From Sarcina ventriculi (GTDB lineage Bacteria; Bacillota; Clostridia; Clostridiales; Clostridiaceae): a DNA stretch of 64,000 nucleotides. Shown piece by piece: positions 9,168 to 18,659 of this stretch (positions are counted from its first letter, which is position 1; every line of letters starts with the position of its first letter). Made by a program: the position numbers and the translations under genes. The DNA lies in assembly GCF_900456775.1 (NCBI RefSeq), contig NZ_UAUL01000001.1, forward strand, positions 496,001 to 560,000, read 5' to 3'. A model generated the notes under the pieces. It searched no databases and had not been told where the DNA came from. It saw nothing but the letters and a program-made list of their open reading frames with translations.

Positions 9168-11177
9168 TTATTTTAAACCGTTAAGTACTGTTCTTACTTG
9201 TGTATAATCTTTATAAGGTGTCAATTCTCCTTTACTATTAACGGAAGCTTCATAGAATTTATCAGCTAATTCTACTGAAATCTCATTAGTTGTTATTGCC
9301 TTTAAAGCATTACGTAATGGAAGTGTTACGTCATCAACACTCTTAGTTCTAATACGTTTTAAATCTTCTAAAGCATTTTGCAAATCATTTAAATTTTCTT
9401 TAACTTTATTTGCTTGTGCTATAACTTCAAGTTTTACTAAACTTTCATTAACATCTGTAAAAGTTAATTTCCCATTCACACATGTTACTCTTAATAATTG
9501 TTCAGCAGTATCCTGCTTATTTTGTGACGATAAATTATTAAATTCAGCTATTTTATTACTCTCAGCAAAAGATCTTAAAGCAACTAACATATCTTTAAGA
9601 TTTGTTGCATTAACTACTTGTACTTTATCATTTAATATTTTTATATAGTTATTTATTTCTTTTAATTCTTCATTATTTCCAAATTTATCTTTAATATTGT
9701 TCTTATCCATATAGTATGCATCTATATTTTCAGCTTTTACATTATCTAAACCTAAATCTGTATTTTGTAGCGCTTTTAAGATAGCCTCCTTATTATCACC
9801 TTGTAAAGCTTCTTTTAACGCATCTTTAGCTGTAGTTAAATTTTGTGTATTTATTTCATTAATACATTTTTGTATATTCTCTAATGTTTCTATCCAATTA
9901 TTTTCAACTTTATATTTTATTTTGTCCTTATATTGTTTCATATAATCTTGATTTACTTTCTCGATATACTTTGCTTCAACACCTTGATTTAGTACATTAT
10001 TAAATTGCTCTTGTGTTCCATTTACTGAAACTTCTTTTATTAAATTTATATATTCAGTTTTGCCTTCTCCTTTATCAAGTTCAGCATTAACTTTATCTAT
10101 TATATCTTGAACATCCTTAACTTTTTCTAATTTAGCTTTTTGCAATTCCTTTAAATATTTATCTGCTCTCTCTTCATTATAAGCGACTAAACCTTTATAT
10201 TCTTTTTTAGCTAAAACAACTTTTAGGGCTTCAGTAGTTCCAGCCTCTTTAACATCTTCAACAAAATTTACTTCTGTCAAGTTAAATTTTTCCCCATTTA
10301 TAGTCCAAACTCCTGTTGGTCTATTTGATAAATAGTTATTAAATGCAAATTTTGCCTCTGTAGCACCTTTTTTTATTGTATCTATTGATTTTACTTTAAC
10401 TTCCTTTCCATTGTCATCTAAAACAGTTAAAGTAACATTGTCTAAACTTTTTTCTAAAGCATCAAAAGTTACTCTTATTCCAGCTTTATCAAAAGTAGCA
10501 CCTGTTATTTTCAAATTGTATAACTTTACATCCTCTAAATTTATAAGATCAAGTTTCACTTTTAAAACATTATTTGCACAATTCTTAGCATCTTCATTTA
10601 CTGAAGTTGAAAGACTTGCTACTAATTCTTTTGCCTCATTTAAAGCATCTTTTGCCTTCTTTAAATTATCCTCATTTTTATCTTTTTCAAATGCTTTATA
10701 AGCCTTTTCAGCGTCTTCTGTAGCATTAGTAGCCTTATCAATTAATTTTTGTTGAACTAAATCTATTGCAGATGTATAAGAACTTCTCCAAACCGCTGGT
10801 AATTCAGGTTCTATTGTGGCAAATGCCTCATTTATATCAGCTTGTCTACCACTTTCTTGCGCCTTAGTTATAGCTGTAACTATTTTAACTAATTTAGGAT
10901 GTTGAACCTCATCAACTAAACTTGACCAAGTACAAGCTGCATTTATTAAATTTTCATCTTTTCTTTCATCCCCTATATGTCTTAATTCCCATATAAGTTC
11001 CATAGCTGCATTTATATCAGTTTGCTTTTCTGTTTCTTGAGCTTTTCTCATAGCATCATATGCATTTTTATATAAAGCATCTATATCCACTGTTGTTGCC
11101 ATTACTGGTGTTGCAATACTCATTACAGACATTGTAGCCAAAGCCCCTGCTAATGTTTTTTGTAAATTTTTACTCAT
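9168..11177 (-). CDS. Large secreted surface protein, putative S-layer protein and SecA2 client
   Basis: This 669-residue protein starts with a clear signal peptide (basic MSKNLQK, hydrophobic core, TPVMA then TT, predicted cleavage after residue 27). The mature part is helical and repetitive. Related units AMRKAQETEKQTDINAA and AITKAQESGRQADINEA occur near residues 42 and 105, and a third looser one (AEKAYKAFEKDKNEDNLKKA) near 158. A beta-rich stretch around 220-305 may be an Ig-like domain. I see no SLH repeats, CWB2 repeats, LPXTG motif or membrane anchor. The AGGGGGAAA site and alanine/lysine-rich composition suggest strong expression. Neighbouring secA2 and SLAP-like genes suggest an S-layer role; this is inference, not homology to a named protein. 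Confidence 0.72.
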   Translation of the reverse strand: MSKNLQKTLAGALATMSVMSIATPVMATTVDIDALYKNAYDAMRKAQETEKQTDINAAMELIWELRHIGDERKDENLINAACTWSSLVDEVQHPKLVKIVTAITKAQESGRQADINEAFATIEPELPAVWRSSYTSAIDLVQQKLIDKATNATEDAEKAYKAFEKDKNEDNLKKAKDALNEAKELVASLSTSVNEDAKNCANNVLKVKLDLINLEDVKLYNLKITGATFDKAGIRVTFDALEKSLDNVTLTVLDDNGKEVKVKSIDTIKKGATEAKFAFNNYLSNRPTGVWTINGEKFNLTEVNFVEDVKEAGTTEALKVVLAKKEYKGLVAYNEERADKYLKELQKAKLEKVKDVQDIIDKVNAELDKGEGKTEYINLIKEVSVNGTQEQFNNVLNQGVEAKYIEKVNQDYMKQYKDKIKYKVENNWIETLENIQKCINEINTQNLTTAKDALKEALQGDNKEAILKALQNTDLGLDNVKAENIDAYYMDKNNIKDKFGNNEELKEINNYIKILNDKVQVVNATNLKDMLVALRSFAESNKIAEFNNLSSQNKQDTAEQLLRVTCVNGKLTFTDVNESLVKLEVIAQANKVKENLNDLQNALEDLKRIRTKSVDDVTLPLRNALKAITTNEISVELADKFYEASVNSKGELTPYKDYTQVRTVLNGLK

Positions 11178-11332
11178 TAATTTTTCCCCCTAATTTATCT
11201 CTTTCTTTAATTTGTTTTATTTTACAATAATTATTTTATCATATATTAAATTCTTTTTCTACCTTAATATGTAATATAAAACTTTTTATTGTTAATTTTC
11301 TGTGAATACATAAATTATATTAAATAAAAAAT

Positions 11333-11358
11333 AATAGGATAAAACAACTTATCCTATT
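11333..11358 (-). terminator. Terminator of the polysaccharide cluster
   Basis: On the minus strand AATAGGATA pairs with TATCCTATT and is followed by ATTTTTTATTT. It overlaps the stop codon of the last glycosyltransferase gene and separates the cluster from the secreted-protein gene. Confidence 0.88.
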
Positions 11359-12224
11359 ACTCCTCTTCTTAGTGATTTTATCTTATCTATTCTTTTTTCT
11401 TTTAAATATTTAGTACATTTTAATAATCTAGTTGTATAAAAAAATATTGGGAAAACTCCTTTTATTTTATTGCTTCCTAAATCTTTATACTTTTTATAAA
11501 ACTTCATTCTATTTCTTGTATTCCACTCTATTGCAAAAGGAGATTCCTCTTCTCCTGATGATGCACTCACCTTATGATATATTTTACTTTTTGAATTATA
11601 TATAATTTTATATCCATTATTTTTTACCATAACGCAAAAATCTACATCTTCATAATACATAAAATATTCTTCTGGAAGTAATCCCACCGTTTCAAAAACT
11701 TCTTTTTTAATTAACATTAAACATCCAGTAGCAAAAGTTATTTCTTTGATTTCTTCTACCGTGCTAAAATTTCCTCTTTCATTCAAATGATATCCATAAA
11801 ATTTATTCCAATCTATTTCTCCACCATTGTACCAAATCTTATTTCTATCATAATAATTCATTATAAGCCCAGTTGTTATACCAATATTTTTGTCTTTTTC
11901 AGCAGTTTCAATTAATACATCTAAAAAATTTTCCTCAACTGTTGTATCATTATTTATTAATAAAATATAATCTGCCCCATTGTCTAGTGCATACTTTATG
12001 CCAACATTATTTCCATATGCAAAACCACCATTTTTATTAGACTCTAAAACTATATACTTGTCTTTAAAATAGCTTCTTAAAGTTTTAATAGATTCATCTC
12101 TCGAATCATTATCCACAATAATTATTTCAAAATTTTTATACTTTATTTTTTCTAAACTCTCTACACATTCTATTGTATCTTTAGAATTTTTATAATTTAA
12201 AATAATTATAGCTACTTTCTTCAA
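11349..12224 (-). CDS. GT2-family glycosyltransferase (rhamnosyltransferase-like)
   Basis: This 291-residue GT-A enzyme starts VAIIILNYKNSKDTIECVESL. It has the nucleotide-binding DNDSRD motif, NNDT as the DXD-type metal site, and a YYEDVDFC acceptor-site motif; an NxDxT/YEDVD arrangement is common in rhamnosyl- and related transferases. It works on the cytoplasmic face to extend a lipid-linked glycan. It is the last gene of the leftward cluster and overlaps the preceding polymerase gene by 4 bases (ATGA type). The sugar donor cannot be read from sequence; dTDP-rhamnose is made by this cluster. Confidence 0.85.
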   Translation of the reverse strand: MKKVAIIILNYKNSKDTIECVESLEKIKYKNFEIIIVDNDSRDESIKTLRSYFKDKYIVLESNKNGGFAYGNNVGIKYALDNGADYILLINNDTTVEENFLDVLIETAEKDKNIGITTGLIMNYYDRNKIWYNGGEIDWNKFYGYHLNERGNFSTVEEIKEITFATGCLMLIKKEVFETVGLLPEEYFMYYEDVDFCVMVKNNGYKIIYNSKSKIYHKVSASSGEEESPFAIEWNTRNRMKFYKKYKDLGSNKIKGVFPIFFYTTRLLKCTKYLKEKRIDKIKSLRRGVIG

Positions 12225-13579
12225 CTTATCACATCCTTAGTTTTTAAATTCTTTCTAATATCAACAATTTTGCCATCTTTGTTTATACTTATTTTTAAAA
12301 CTTTAGCCCTATAAATTTCAATAGCTAAACATAATAATATATTTAATATAAGTATTGGGATTTTTAAAGAATTATCAAAAACACTCCAAAGTAAAATATT
12401 TATAACGTTTATAGAAATCATAATTGAACCTAAAGCTGATATTTTTATTTTTCTCTTTATAAGCCTTATTGAAAAATATGCAATTCCAACATATATAAAT
12501 ACATATACTATAAGACCAATATAGCCTAAATCTTGCATAGCTTGTGGAATAAAAGATAATACATTTAATCCTACACTATCTTGTAAATATGGAGTATATC
12601 CAACTCTCCCCATAATCCATGCCTTATAAGATGCACCAAGACCTAAAATATTAGCACCAAGTTTTATAAATGGATATAATAAATTATTAAAAAATGTAAA
12701 ATCAACACTTTGATTTATTATAGAATATGATGCATTTTCAAGTGGACTCGTTAAATAAATATAACTCCACAAAGAACCAGAACTCATCCAATCGGGTGCT
12801 TGATAATGTTCATTTATAGTTTTATGAAAAATGTTTTCTAACACATATTTCATTCTAAGATCACCTATATACCCAAAAAATTCTAAGAATACTATAAGTA
12901 ATATAACCAAAGTTGCTATCATTGCAATAAACTTTTTATTAGATATATTCTTTCTTCCATTTATAAGATTATATATTTCGTATATATATATAGCTGCTAC
13001 TATAAATGCTATTGGTCCTCTATTTAATGTTAAAACTAGTGTGCCAATACTTATTAAAAAAAGTAATAAATCAATTTTCTTTTTATTAATTCTAAATAAA
13101 ATATATTTTAACTGAGCACAAAAGGCTAACATATATATAATATAAGCTGAATAATGCCCAAGTTGTTGTTTATTTATTTTATTTTCACTTAATATTGCTA
13201 ATCCATTTTTATATACACTAACTAAAAACAATAATAATGCAATTACTATTATTACATTCGTAAAATTTGAATAAATCTTAATACTTCTCTTATCATCTTT
13301 TAAATCTCTAACAATATTTATAACATCTTTTTCTGTTATATAACTTTTAAAACCAACTATTAAAAATATACTGCATATTATCATAACAACTAAATTTATT
13401 TGCCAAGTTGGATTATAAAGTCCACTAAGTTGCATGTTGTACATACCAATATTAAATAACCAAAGCATAGCCATTATTTTTACTGCATCAGTAACTATTG
13501 CTAACCCTTGTTTTTTATACCCAACAAAAAGTACACTTCCAAAGATTAAAAGCTGTAAAACCCCTATAAAATAAAACAC
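12221..13579 (-). CDS. Wzy-like oligosaccharide repeat-unit polymerase
   Basis: This 452-residue integral membrane protein has about ten to twelve hydrophobic segments and a larger loop around residues 230-320, as in O-antigen polymerases. A GTG start at 13579 overlaps the preceding stop by one base (TAGTG), with GGGGGAAA as the ribosome-binding site. Such polymerases join repeat units on the outer face of the membrane after flipping. Sequence conservation in this family is poor, so the call rests on topology and on its position among glycosyltransferases. Confidence 0.7.
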   Translation of the reverse strand: MFYFIGVLQLLIFGSVLFVGYKKQGLAIVTDAVKIMAMLWLFNIGMYNMQLSGLYNPTWQINLVVMIICSIFLIVGFKSYITEKDVINIVRDLKDDKRSIKIYSNFTNVIIVIALLLFLVSVYKNGLAILSENKINKQQLGHYSAYIIYMLAFCAQLKYILFRINKKKIDLLLFLISIGTLVLTLNRGPIAFIVAAIYIYEIYNLINGRKNISNKKFIAMIATLVILLIVFLEFFGYIGDLRMKYVLENIFHKTINEHYQAPDWMSSGSLWSYIYLTSPLENASYSIINQSVDFTFFNNLLYPFIKLGANILGLGASYKAWIMGRVGYTPYLQDSVGLNVLSFIPQAMQDLGYIGLIVYVFIYVGIAYFSIRLIKRKIKISALGSIMISINVINILLWSVFDNSLKIPILILNILLCLAIEIYRAKVLKISINKDGKIVDIRKNLKTKDVIS

Positions 13580-14670
13580 TAATTTTCCCCCTTATTTATC
13601 ACATTGTATATTTCTCTTGCTGTTTTATTCCATGAAAATTTGTTTATATTTTTTTCAGACCTTCTTAAAAGTTCATTACGTAACTTATTATCCTTTATAG
13701 CTAATTCTATTTTTTTCCTTACATCATTTACATCATTCAAATCTAAAACTAATGCACTATCTCCATAAACCTCAGGAAGTGATGAATTATTTCCACACAA
13801 AACTAAAGCACCACAAGCCATAGCTTCTAAAATTGGAAGTCCAAATCCTTCATATAAAGTTGTATATAAGAAACCTTTAGAACATCCATAAAGTGTTGGT
13901 AAATCTTCATCTGGAACATATCCTACAAACTTAACTTTTTCTTCTATATTAAGTTCCTTTACTAAAGCTTTTAATTTTAATATATAATATGAATCTTTAC
14001 CTACAATTATTAATTTACAATTATCTATCTCTTCAAAAGCTTTTATAGCAACTTCTATATTTTTATGTGGATATGATGCACCAACCATAACCATATAATC
14101 ATAATCTATATGATACTTATTTAATATTTTTCTATTTATATTTTTTTTGTTAAATAAATTTTTATCATATCCATTATAAATTACTGATATTTTATTCTCT
14201 TGTATCTGATAAATATCTATTAAATCATTTTTTGTGCTTTCAGAAATACATATTATCTTATCTGATTTTTTTATTAAAATAGGCATAAGATATTTATAAT
14301 AAATATACTGATGCTTAGCCACTTTAGGATAACGTATTGGAATCAAATCATGAATGGTCATTATTTGTTTGGCTGGTGATAAAATGCTTATATATTGAAA
14401 AGGATGGTATATTATATCATCTTTCCCCCCTTTAAAAGGCAATGCAAATTGTGTCCATAAAAACCTAGCTAATCCCCCTACTTTTTTATAACTTGGCTTT
14501 ACATACTTATTTATAATTTTTGTATTAACCCCATCTATCTCTACTGGAGATAATACCTCCACATTGTTTTCAATATTATTTATCTCCTGCACTACATTCT
14601 TTGCATACACACCAAGCCCTGTGGGTTTTTCATGCAATATACTACAATTTATAATAACCTTATTTCTCAT
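13579..14670 (-). CDS. GT4-family glycosyltransferase (mannosyltransferase-like)
   Basis: This 363-residue GT-B enzyme has an N-terminal acceptor domain with the PTGLGVYAKNV stretch. The C-terminal Rossmann domain carries MVGASYPHKNIEVAIKAF and the EX7E motif within YEGFGLPILEAMACG (about residues 279-293). This pattern is typical of GT4 enzymes using GDP-mannose or similar donors. GDP-mannose can be made by the guanylyltransferase encoded earlier in this cluster, which fits but does not prove mannose as the donor. Confidence 0.88.
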   Translation of the reverse strand: MRNKVIINCSILHEKPTGLGVYAKNVVQEINNIENNVEVLSPVEIDGVNTKIINKYVKPSYKKVGGLARFLWTQFALPFKGGKDDIIYHPFQYISILSPAKQIMTIHDLIPIRYPKVAKHQYIYYKYLMPILIKKSDKIICISESTKNDLIDIYQIQENKISVIYNGYDKNLFNKKNINRKILNKYHIDYDYMVMVGASYPHKNIEVAIKAFEEIDNCKLIIVGKDSYYILKLKALVKELNIEEKVKFVGYVPDEDLPTLYGCSKGFLYTTLYEGFGLPILEAMACGALVLCGNNSSLPEVYGDSALVLDLNDVNDVRKKIELAIKDNKLRNELLRRSEKNINKFSWNKTAREIYNVINKGEN

Positions 14671-14707
14671 TTAATTTCCTCCTAATGTTACAGCATCACT
14701 AGAATAA

Positions 14708-15772
14708 TCAATTCTTATTTATTAATACAACTAACTTTTCTTTAATGTTTATTACCCTTGCGTATTTAATATATTTTTTTAATTGCTTTAATAAAAATAT
14801 TATGGGAGCTATAATGATAATTTGTAGGATAGGTACTAAAATTACACCATTAAAAATACTATTCACATTCAAAGCCGAACTAAAAAATATTAAAAATACT
14901 TTCTTTATAAAATCTAATACTCTAATATGAAAAGCAAGTATTATAATAGTGTTACTACCTACAAATCTTATAATCCTTTTTTGTTTTATTAACTTAGATA
15001 CTACTATTATTATATATATACCTAAAAAAGAATTGCTTATGAACAAAAGAATATTATTATATTGACTAGAATACATATCAACTCTTCCATTTAATTGATT
15101 AAAAATTATAAGTAACACTAAACTTATAAGCATACATATATAATCTACTATTTGAGGTTTATATATATTTAACTTATTTTTTAATAAAAAACCAGTTCCA
15201 TAAAATAATACTCCTACTAATGCTACATCAAAACTCCATAAAAAATTAATTTTCAAAATATCATTTAACAAAAAACCAACACTAGATACTACTATTATTG
15301 ATATTAATACAAAGACTTTTTTCTTTATTTTACTTATAAAATAAAATATTATTGATGTAATAAATAAACATGGTAAAAACCAAAGTTGCAACCCCCATGC
15401 CATATTATCTACACCTTGACAATAGAATATTCCAACAAAATTTCTAAGTATATCATTCTTATATAAAACTATTCCTTGAAAATTCATTAATAATATCCAA
15501 AGAAAATATAAAAATAAAGATAACTCAAAATATGGAATTACAATATTTCTAAGTCTTTTTTTAATAACTTCCTTTAAAGAATCAGAATTACCTTTATAAG
15601 TAAGTCCAGATATAAAAAAGAACAATGGTATATGAAACGAATATATATAATTAGTTAAAATAGTATCATTGTGACCTATTAATACTAAAATCATTGCTAT
15701 TCCTCTTAATATGTCTATATATTCTATTCTCTTATTATCTATTTCACCACTTTTTTCTAATTGAAATCCCAT
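14708..15772 (-). CDS. Acyltransferase_3-family membrane acyltransferase
   Basis: This 354-residue protein has about ten membrane segments. The family signature near the N-terminus is YIDILRGIAMILVLIGH, where the conserved His follows the R-G-I-A motif, and then FHIPLFFFISG. These enzymes O-acetylate or otherwise acylate sugars in surface polysaccharides. It is in line with the cluster (about 35 bases to neighbours). It is independent of the MBOAT pair at 4280-7190, so two different acylation systems are present here. Acceptor and acyl group are unknown. Confidence 0.88.
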   Translation of the reverse strand: MGFQLEKSGEIDNKRIEYIDILRGIAMILVLIGHNDTILTNYIYSFHIPLFFFISGLTYKGNSDSLKEVIKKRLRNIVIPYFELSLFLYFLWILLMNFQGIVLYKNDILRNFVGIFYCQGVDNMAWGLQLWFLPCLFITSIIFYFISKIKKKVFVLISIIVVSSVGFLLNDILKINFLWSFDVALVGVLFYGTGFLLKNKLNIYKPQIVDYICMLISLVLLIIFNQLNGRVDMYSSQYNNILLFISNSFLGIYIIIVVSKLIKQKRIIRFVGSNTIIILAFHIRVLDFIKKVFLIFFSSALNVNSIFNGVILVPILQIIIIAPIIFLLKQLKKYIKYARVINIKEKLVVLINKN

Positions 15773-15800
15773 ACCTCTCCTTTTACTTCTTTAGCTACCT

Positions 15801-17714
15801 TTAAATACTATTTATTATTTCTATAAAATAATTTTTCCATTGTTGTGGTAACGCCTCTGGCATATAATTTATAGCTTTCTCTTTATCATCTAATTTTTTC
15901 GTTTCACTATATATATTTATCTTTTCTTGTATCCTATCTAATATTTCTTGTTGTTTTCCATCTAATAAAACACCCCAAGGTATAACATCATTATCTACAT
16001 TATTGTCATCATTAACATCTAAATAAAATTCTTTATATTGTTTAATGGCTTGTCGTGCCTCATTTATTTTTACTTGTATTGCTTCATTATTTAAATTTTC
16101 ACTACTTAAAGCATTAACTGTCGATTCATATGCTATCTTATGAAGATTGTTAATTTCTGAATCAATTAGAATTTGCTTTTGCGCACTATAATGAACTATG
16201 CATGCAAATGCTATTACCACAGAAGCTATGCAAATAGAAAGTATATTAGTTTTTACATTTAATTTTTTACTGTTATCCTTTTGATTATTATATTTAATTA
16301 AGAAAGGAAATAATATCCAAAAACTTATCATAGAAAACATATCTGCATTAAACCATGATATTATTACACCTATAAAACTTACTAATAATGAAATTCCAAG
16401 AATATCATTTTGTCTTACTTTCAATTGCTGTATCATTGAAAATATCATATAAATAAGCATACTTGTCCATATAATTACTCCAATTATTCCCTGTTCAGCA
16501 ATTATTCTAGAAAACAAACTAAATACAGGTGGCCATGCATTATTATCTTCACTAATCCATCTTCTAACTTCATCAGAAGTCATAGCTTTTTCATCTAAAT
16601 ATTTTTCTGCATAAAAACCATATTGTCCAAGTCCAACTCCTACAAAAGGATTATCTAATCCGATTTGAACTGCACTTCTTTGCATACCATTTCTAGCTAC
16701 ATTAGACATATTATTTTTGTCTGATAATGAATTAATTAAGCTACTTATACTTATTTGTGAAACACTATTTACATCTGTCTTTACTTTAGATATCACTGTA
16801 TTGTTGATAACAAAAAACATGCTTATAATTCCTATGGCCATATATATTACTATTTTTTTATTCTGCTTAGATGTTTTAAATATTAAAATGCATATTGAAT
16901 ACATAAACACTTGTAAAAAAGTTATTGCATATGCTGTTCTTGATTTAGAAAATACAATTAAAATTAAAAGATACACATTAATCAAAGCAAATAATATTTT
17001 TCGTTTATTAGTTTTTTCAGTATATATATAACTCATTATCCAAGGTAATATAAAAGCACAATATACACCAAAATAAGATACCTCACCAGTTACTGTCCTT
17101 ATACCCTTTGGATAAACTTCCCCTCTAAAATAGGTTTGTATAAAGTATGATGTTTTACTTATAATAAAAGAAAAATCTACTACATTTAAAATATTTAATA
17201 GTTCTATAAAACCATAAATTCCAACAGGTATTAGTGAAAAACATATATATTTTCTTAATTTTAGTAAGTCTATATTTTTAATTTTTATAACTACACTACT
17301 CGAATAACTTATTAAAAGTAAAAATGCTAAAACCATAAGTTGTAGTATTAACTTTTGTATGCCAGACCTTCCTTTAAAAGAATTTCCTAAAATACTACTA
17401 AAATTTATACCTATACTTATACATACCCAAAGACAATATACAGCAAGTATTTTCACTTCCATAGTATTCTTTAAATAAAATTTTCTATTTTTTAAAGTAT
17501 AGAAAAATATTATAGATATTATTATTAAAAATGGATATACACTTGCTTTTACACTTAATTCCCCTAACACTTTATCAAAGTATGGAATATTATCAAAAGG
17601 AATTAATATTATTGCTGTTATAAATAACATTTCAATTATCTTAATAATTTTTTTATTTTCTATTAATGGAGCATTCTTATTAACAGAGAAATTTTTATTA
17701 ATTAAACTTTTCAT
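15801..17714 (-). CDS. O-antigen ligase/polymerase family (Wzy_C) membrane protein
   Basis: This 637-residue protein has about eleven membrane segments. Its large extracytoplasmic loop contains the Wzy_C signature NPFVGVGLGQYGFYAE (about 354-369). A soluble C-terminal tail of about 125 residues follows the last membrane helix. The family includes WaaL ligases and bacterial polysaccharide polymerases. Because the cluster also has a separate Wzy-like gene, this one may be a ligase or a second polymerase. The long charged tail (residues about 515-637) is unusual for WaaL and could bind a partner. Confidence 0.78.
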   Translation of the reverse strand: MKSLINKNFSVNKNAPLIENKKIIKIIEMLFITAIILIPFDNIPYFDKVLGELSVKASVYPFLIIISIIFFYTLKNRKFYLKNTMEVKILAVYCLWVCISIGINFSSILGNSFKGRSGIQKLILQLMVLAFLLLISYSSSVVIKIKNIDLLKLRKYICFSLIPVGIYGFIELLNILNVVDFSFIISKTSYFIQTYFRGEVYPKGIRTVTGEVSYFGVYCAFILPWIMSYIYTEKTNKRKILFALINVYLLILIVFSKSRTAYAITFLQVFMYSICILIFKTSKQNKKIVIYMAIGIISMFFVINNTVISKVKTDVNSVSQISISSLINSLSDKNNMSNVARNGMQRSAVQIGLDNPFVGVGLGQYGFYAEKYLDEKAMTSDEVRRWISEDNNAWPPVFSLFSRIIAEQGIIGVIIWTSMLIYMIFSMIQQLKVRQNDILGISLLVSFIGVIISWFNADMFSMISFWILFPFLIKYNNQKDNSKKLNVKTNILSICIASVVIAFACIVHYSAQKQILIDSEINNLHKIAYESTVNALSSENLNNEAIQVKINEARQAIKQYKEFYLDVNDDNNVDNDVIPWGVLLDGKQQEILDRIQEKINIYSETKKLDDKEKAINYMPEALPQQWKNYFIEIINSI

Positions 17715-17724
17715 ACTATCCCCT

Positions 17725-18636
17725 TTATCTATAAAAGCCTATTAATTTTTTATGAAATGCTCCCAAAATTCTATTAACATATACGATATGAAAAATATAA
17801 TAATCAATTATTTTACATAAATTCTTAAGTTTAAAATTTAGGGATTTATTTCCTAAATACATATTTTCAAAAGCTAATATATTTATTCTTTTTTGTAATA
17901 TTTTCTTTTCATCACTTTGAACTTTATTTATAAAATATTTTGATGTTTCTATAGCGCTACTATTAAGTTCTTTCCAATTATTACTATAATTGTTACCATG
18001 AAGATTATAATAAAATAATTTTTTAGATATATAATCAATTTTTAAATTAGGATTATTTAAAAACATATTTATATATGCCGCCCAATCATCAGCTCCCTTA
18101 AATTCTTCTGAGCATCCCGTAAAAAAATTATTATTTATAATAGATTTAGAAAAGACAACTTGTCCTGGTGTACTTATCTTATTTGCTCTTAAAAAAGTTT
18201 TCCTTCTAAGTTTTGGTCTAACATAATAAAGAGGTGCTTTCTTTCCATTAACTTTATTACATATATATCCATTAACCAAAATTACTTTAGAATCCGCCTC
18301 TATATTATTCTTTATATACGTAAAATAATTTTCATCTAAATTATCATCTTGGTCTAAAAATATAACATAATCCCCTGTTGCTAACTTAATTGCTTTATTC
18401 CTAGACTTTGCAACCCCCAAATTTTCTTGGTTTTCTAATAATATTATTTTATCTTTATACTCATTTTTGAGTTTCTTAAATATTTTATCTCTATCCTCCA
18501 TGCTATCTATTATCACTATATATTCTAAATTAATCTCATCTTTTACATTTTCATATGAATTAAAAACAGAATTTATAGTGTTAAATATAGTTTTTTCACC
18601 TCTATAATAAGGAGTTATAACTGTAACTTTTTTCAT
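17725..18636 (-). CDS. GT2-family glycosyltransferase
   Basis: This 303-residue GT-A enzyme starts KVTVITPYYRGEKTIFNTI. It has the D-Q-D-D metal-binding motif at about residues 95-98 (VIFLDQDDNLDENYF) and a D-D-W acceptor-site motif (GADDWAAY). It is 11 bases downstream of its upstream neighbour's zone within the same operon and probably adds one residue of the repeat unit. The donor is not predictable. Confidence 0.85.
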   Translation of the reverse strand: MKKVTVITPYYRGEKTIFNTINSVFNSYENVKDEINLEYIVIIDSMEDRDKIFKKLKNEYKDKIILLENQENLGVAKSRNKAIKLATGDYVIFLDQDDNLDENYFTYIKNNIEADSKVILVNGYICNKVNGKKAPLYYVRPKLRRKTFLRANKISTPGQVVFSKSIINNNFFTGCSEEFKGADDWAAYINMFLNNPNLKIDYISKKLFYYNLHGNNYSNNWKELNSSAIETSKYFINKVQSDEKKILQKRINILAFENMYLGNKSLNFKLKNLCKIIDYYIFHIVYVNRILGAFHKKLIGFYR

Positions 18637-18659
18637 TTTATCCCCCTATCTTACCCCTA

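Noticed and set aside
9168-11177. SLH-domain S-layer protein
   Set aside because: No SLH signature such as the I-T-R-A-E motif and no CWB2 repeats could be found on reading the sequence.
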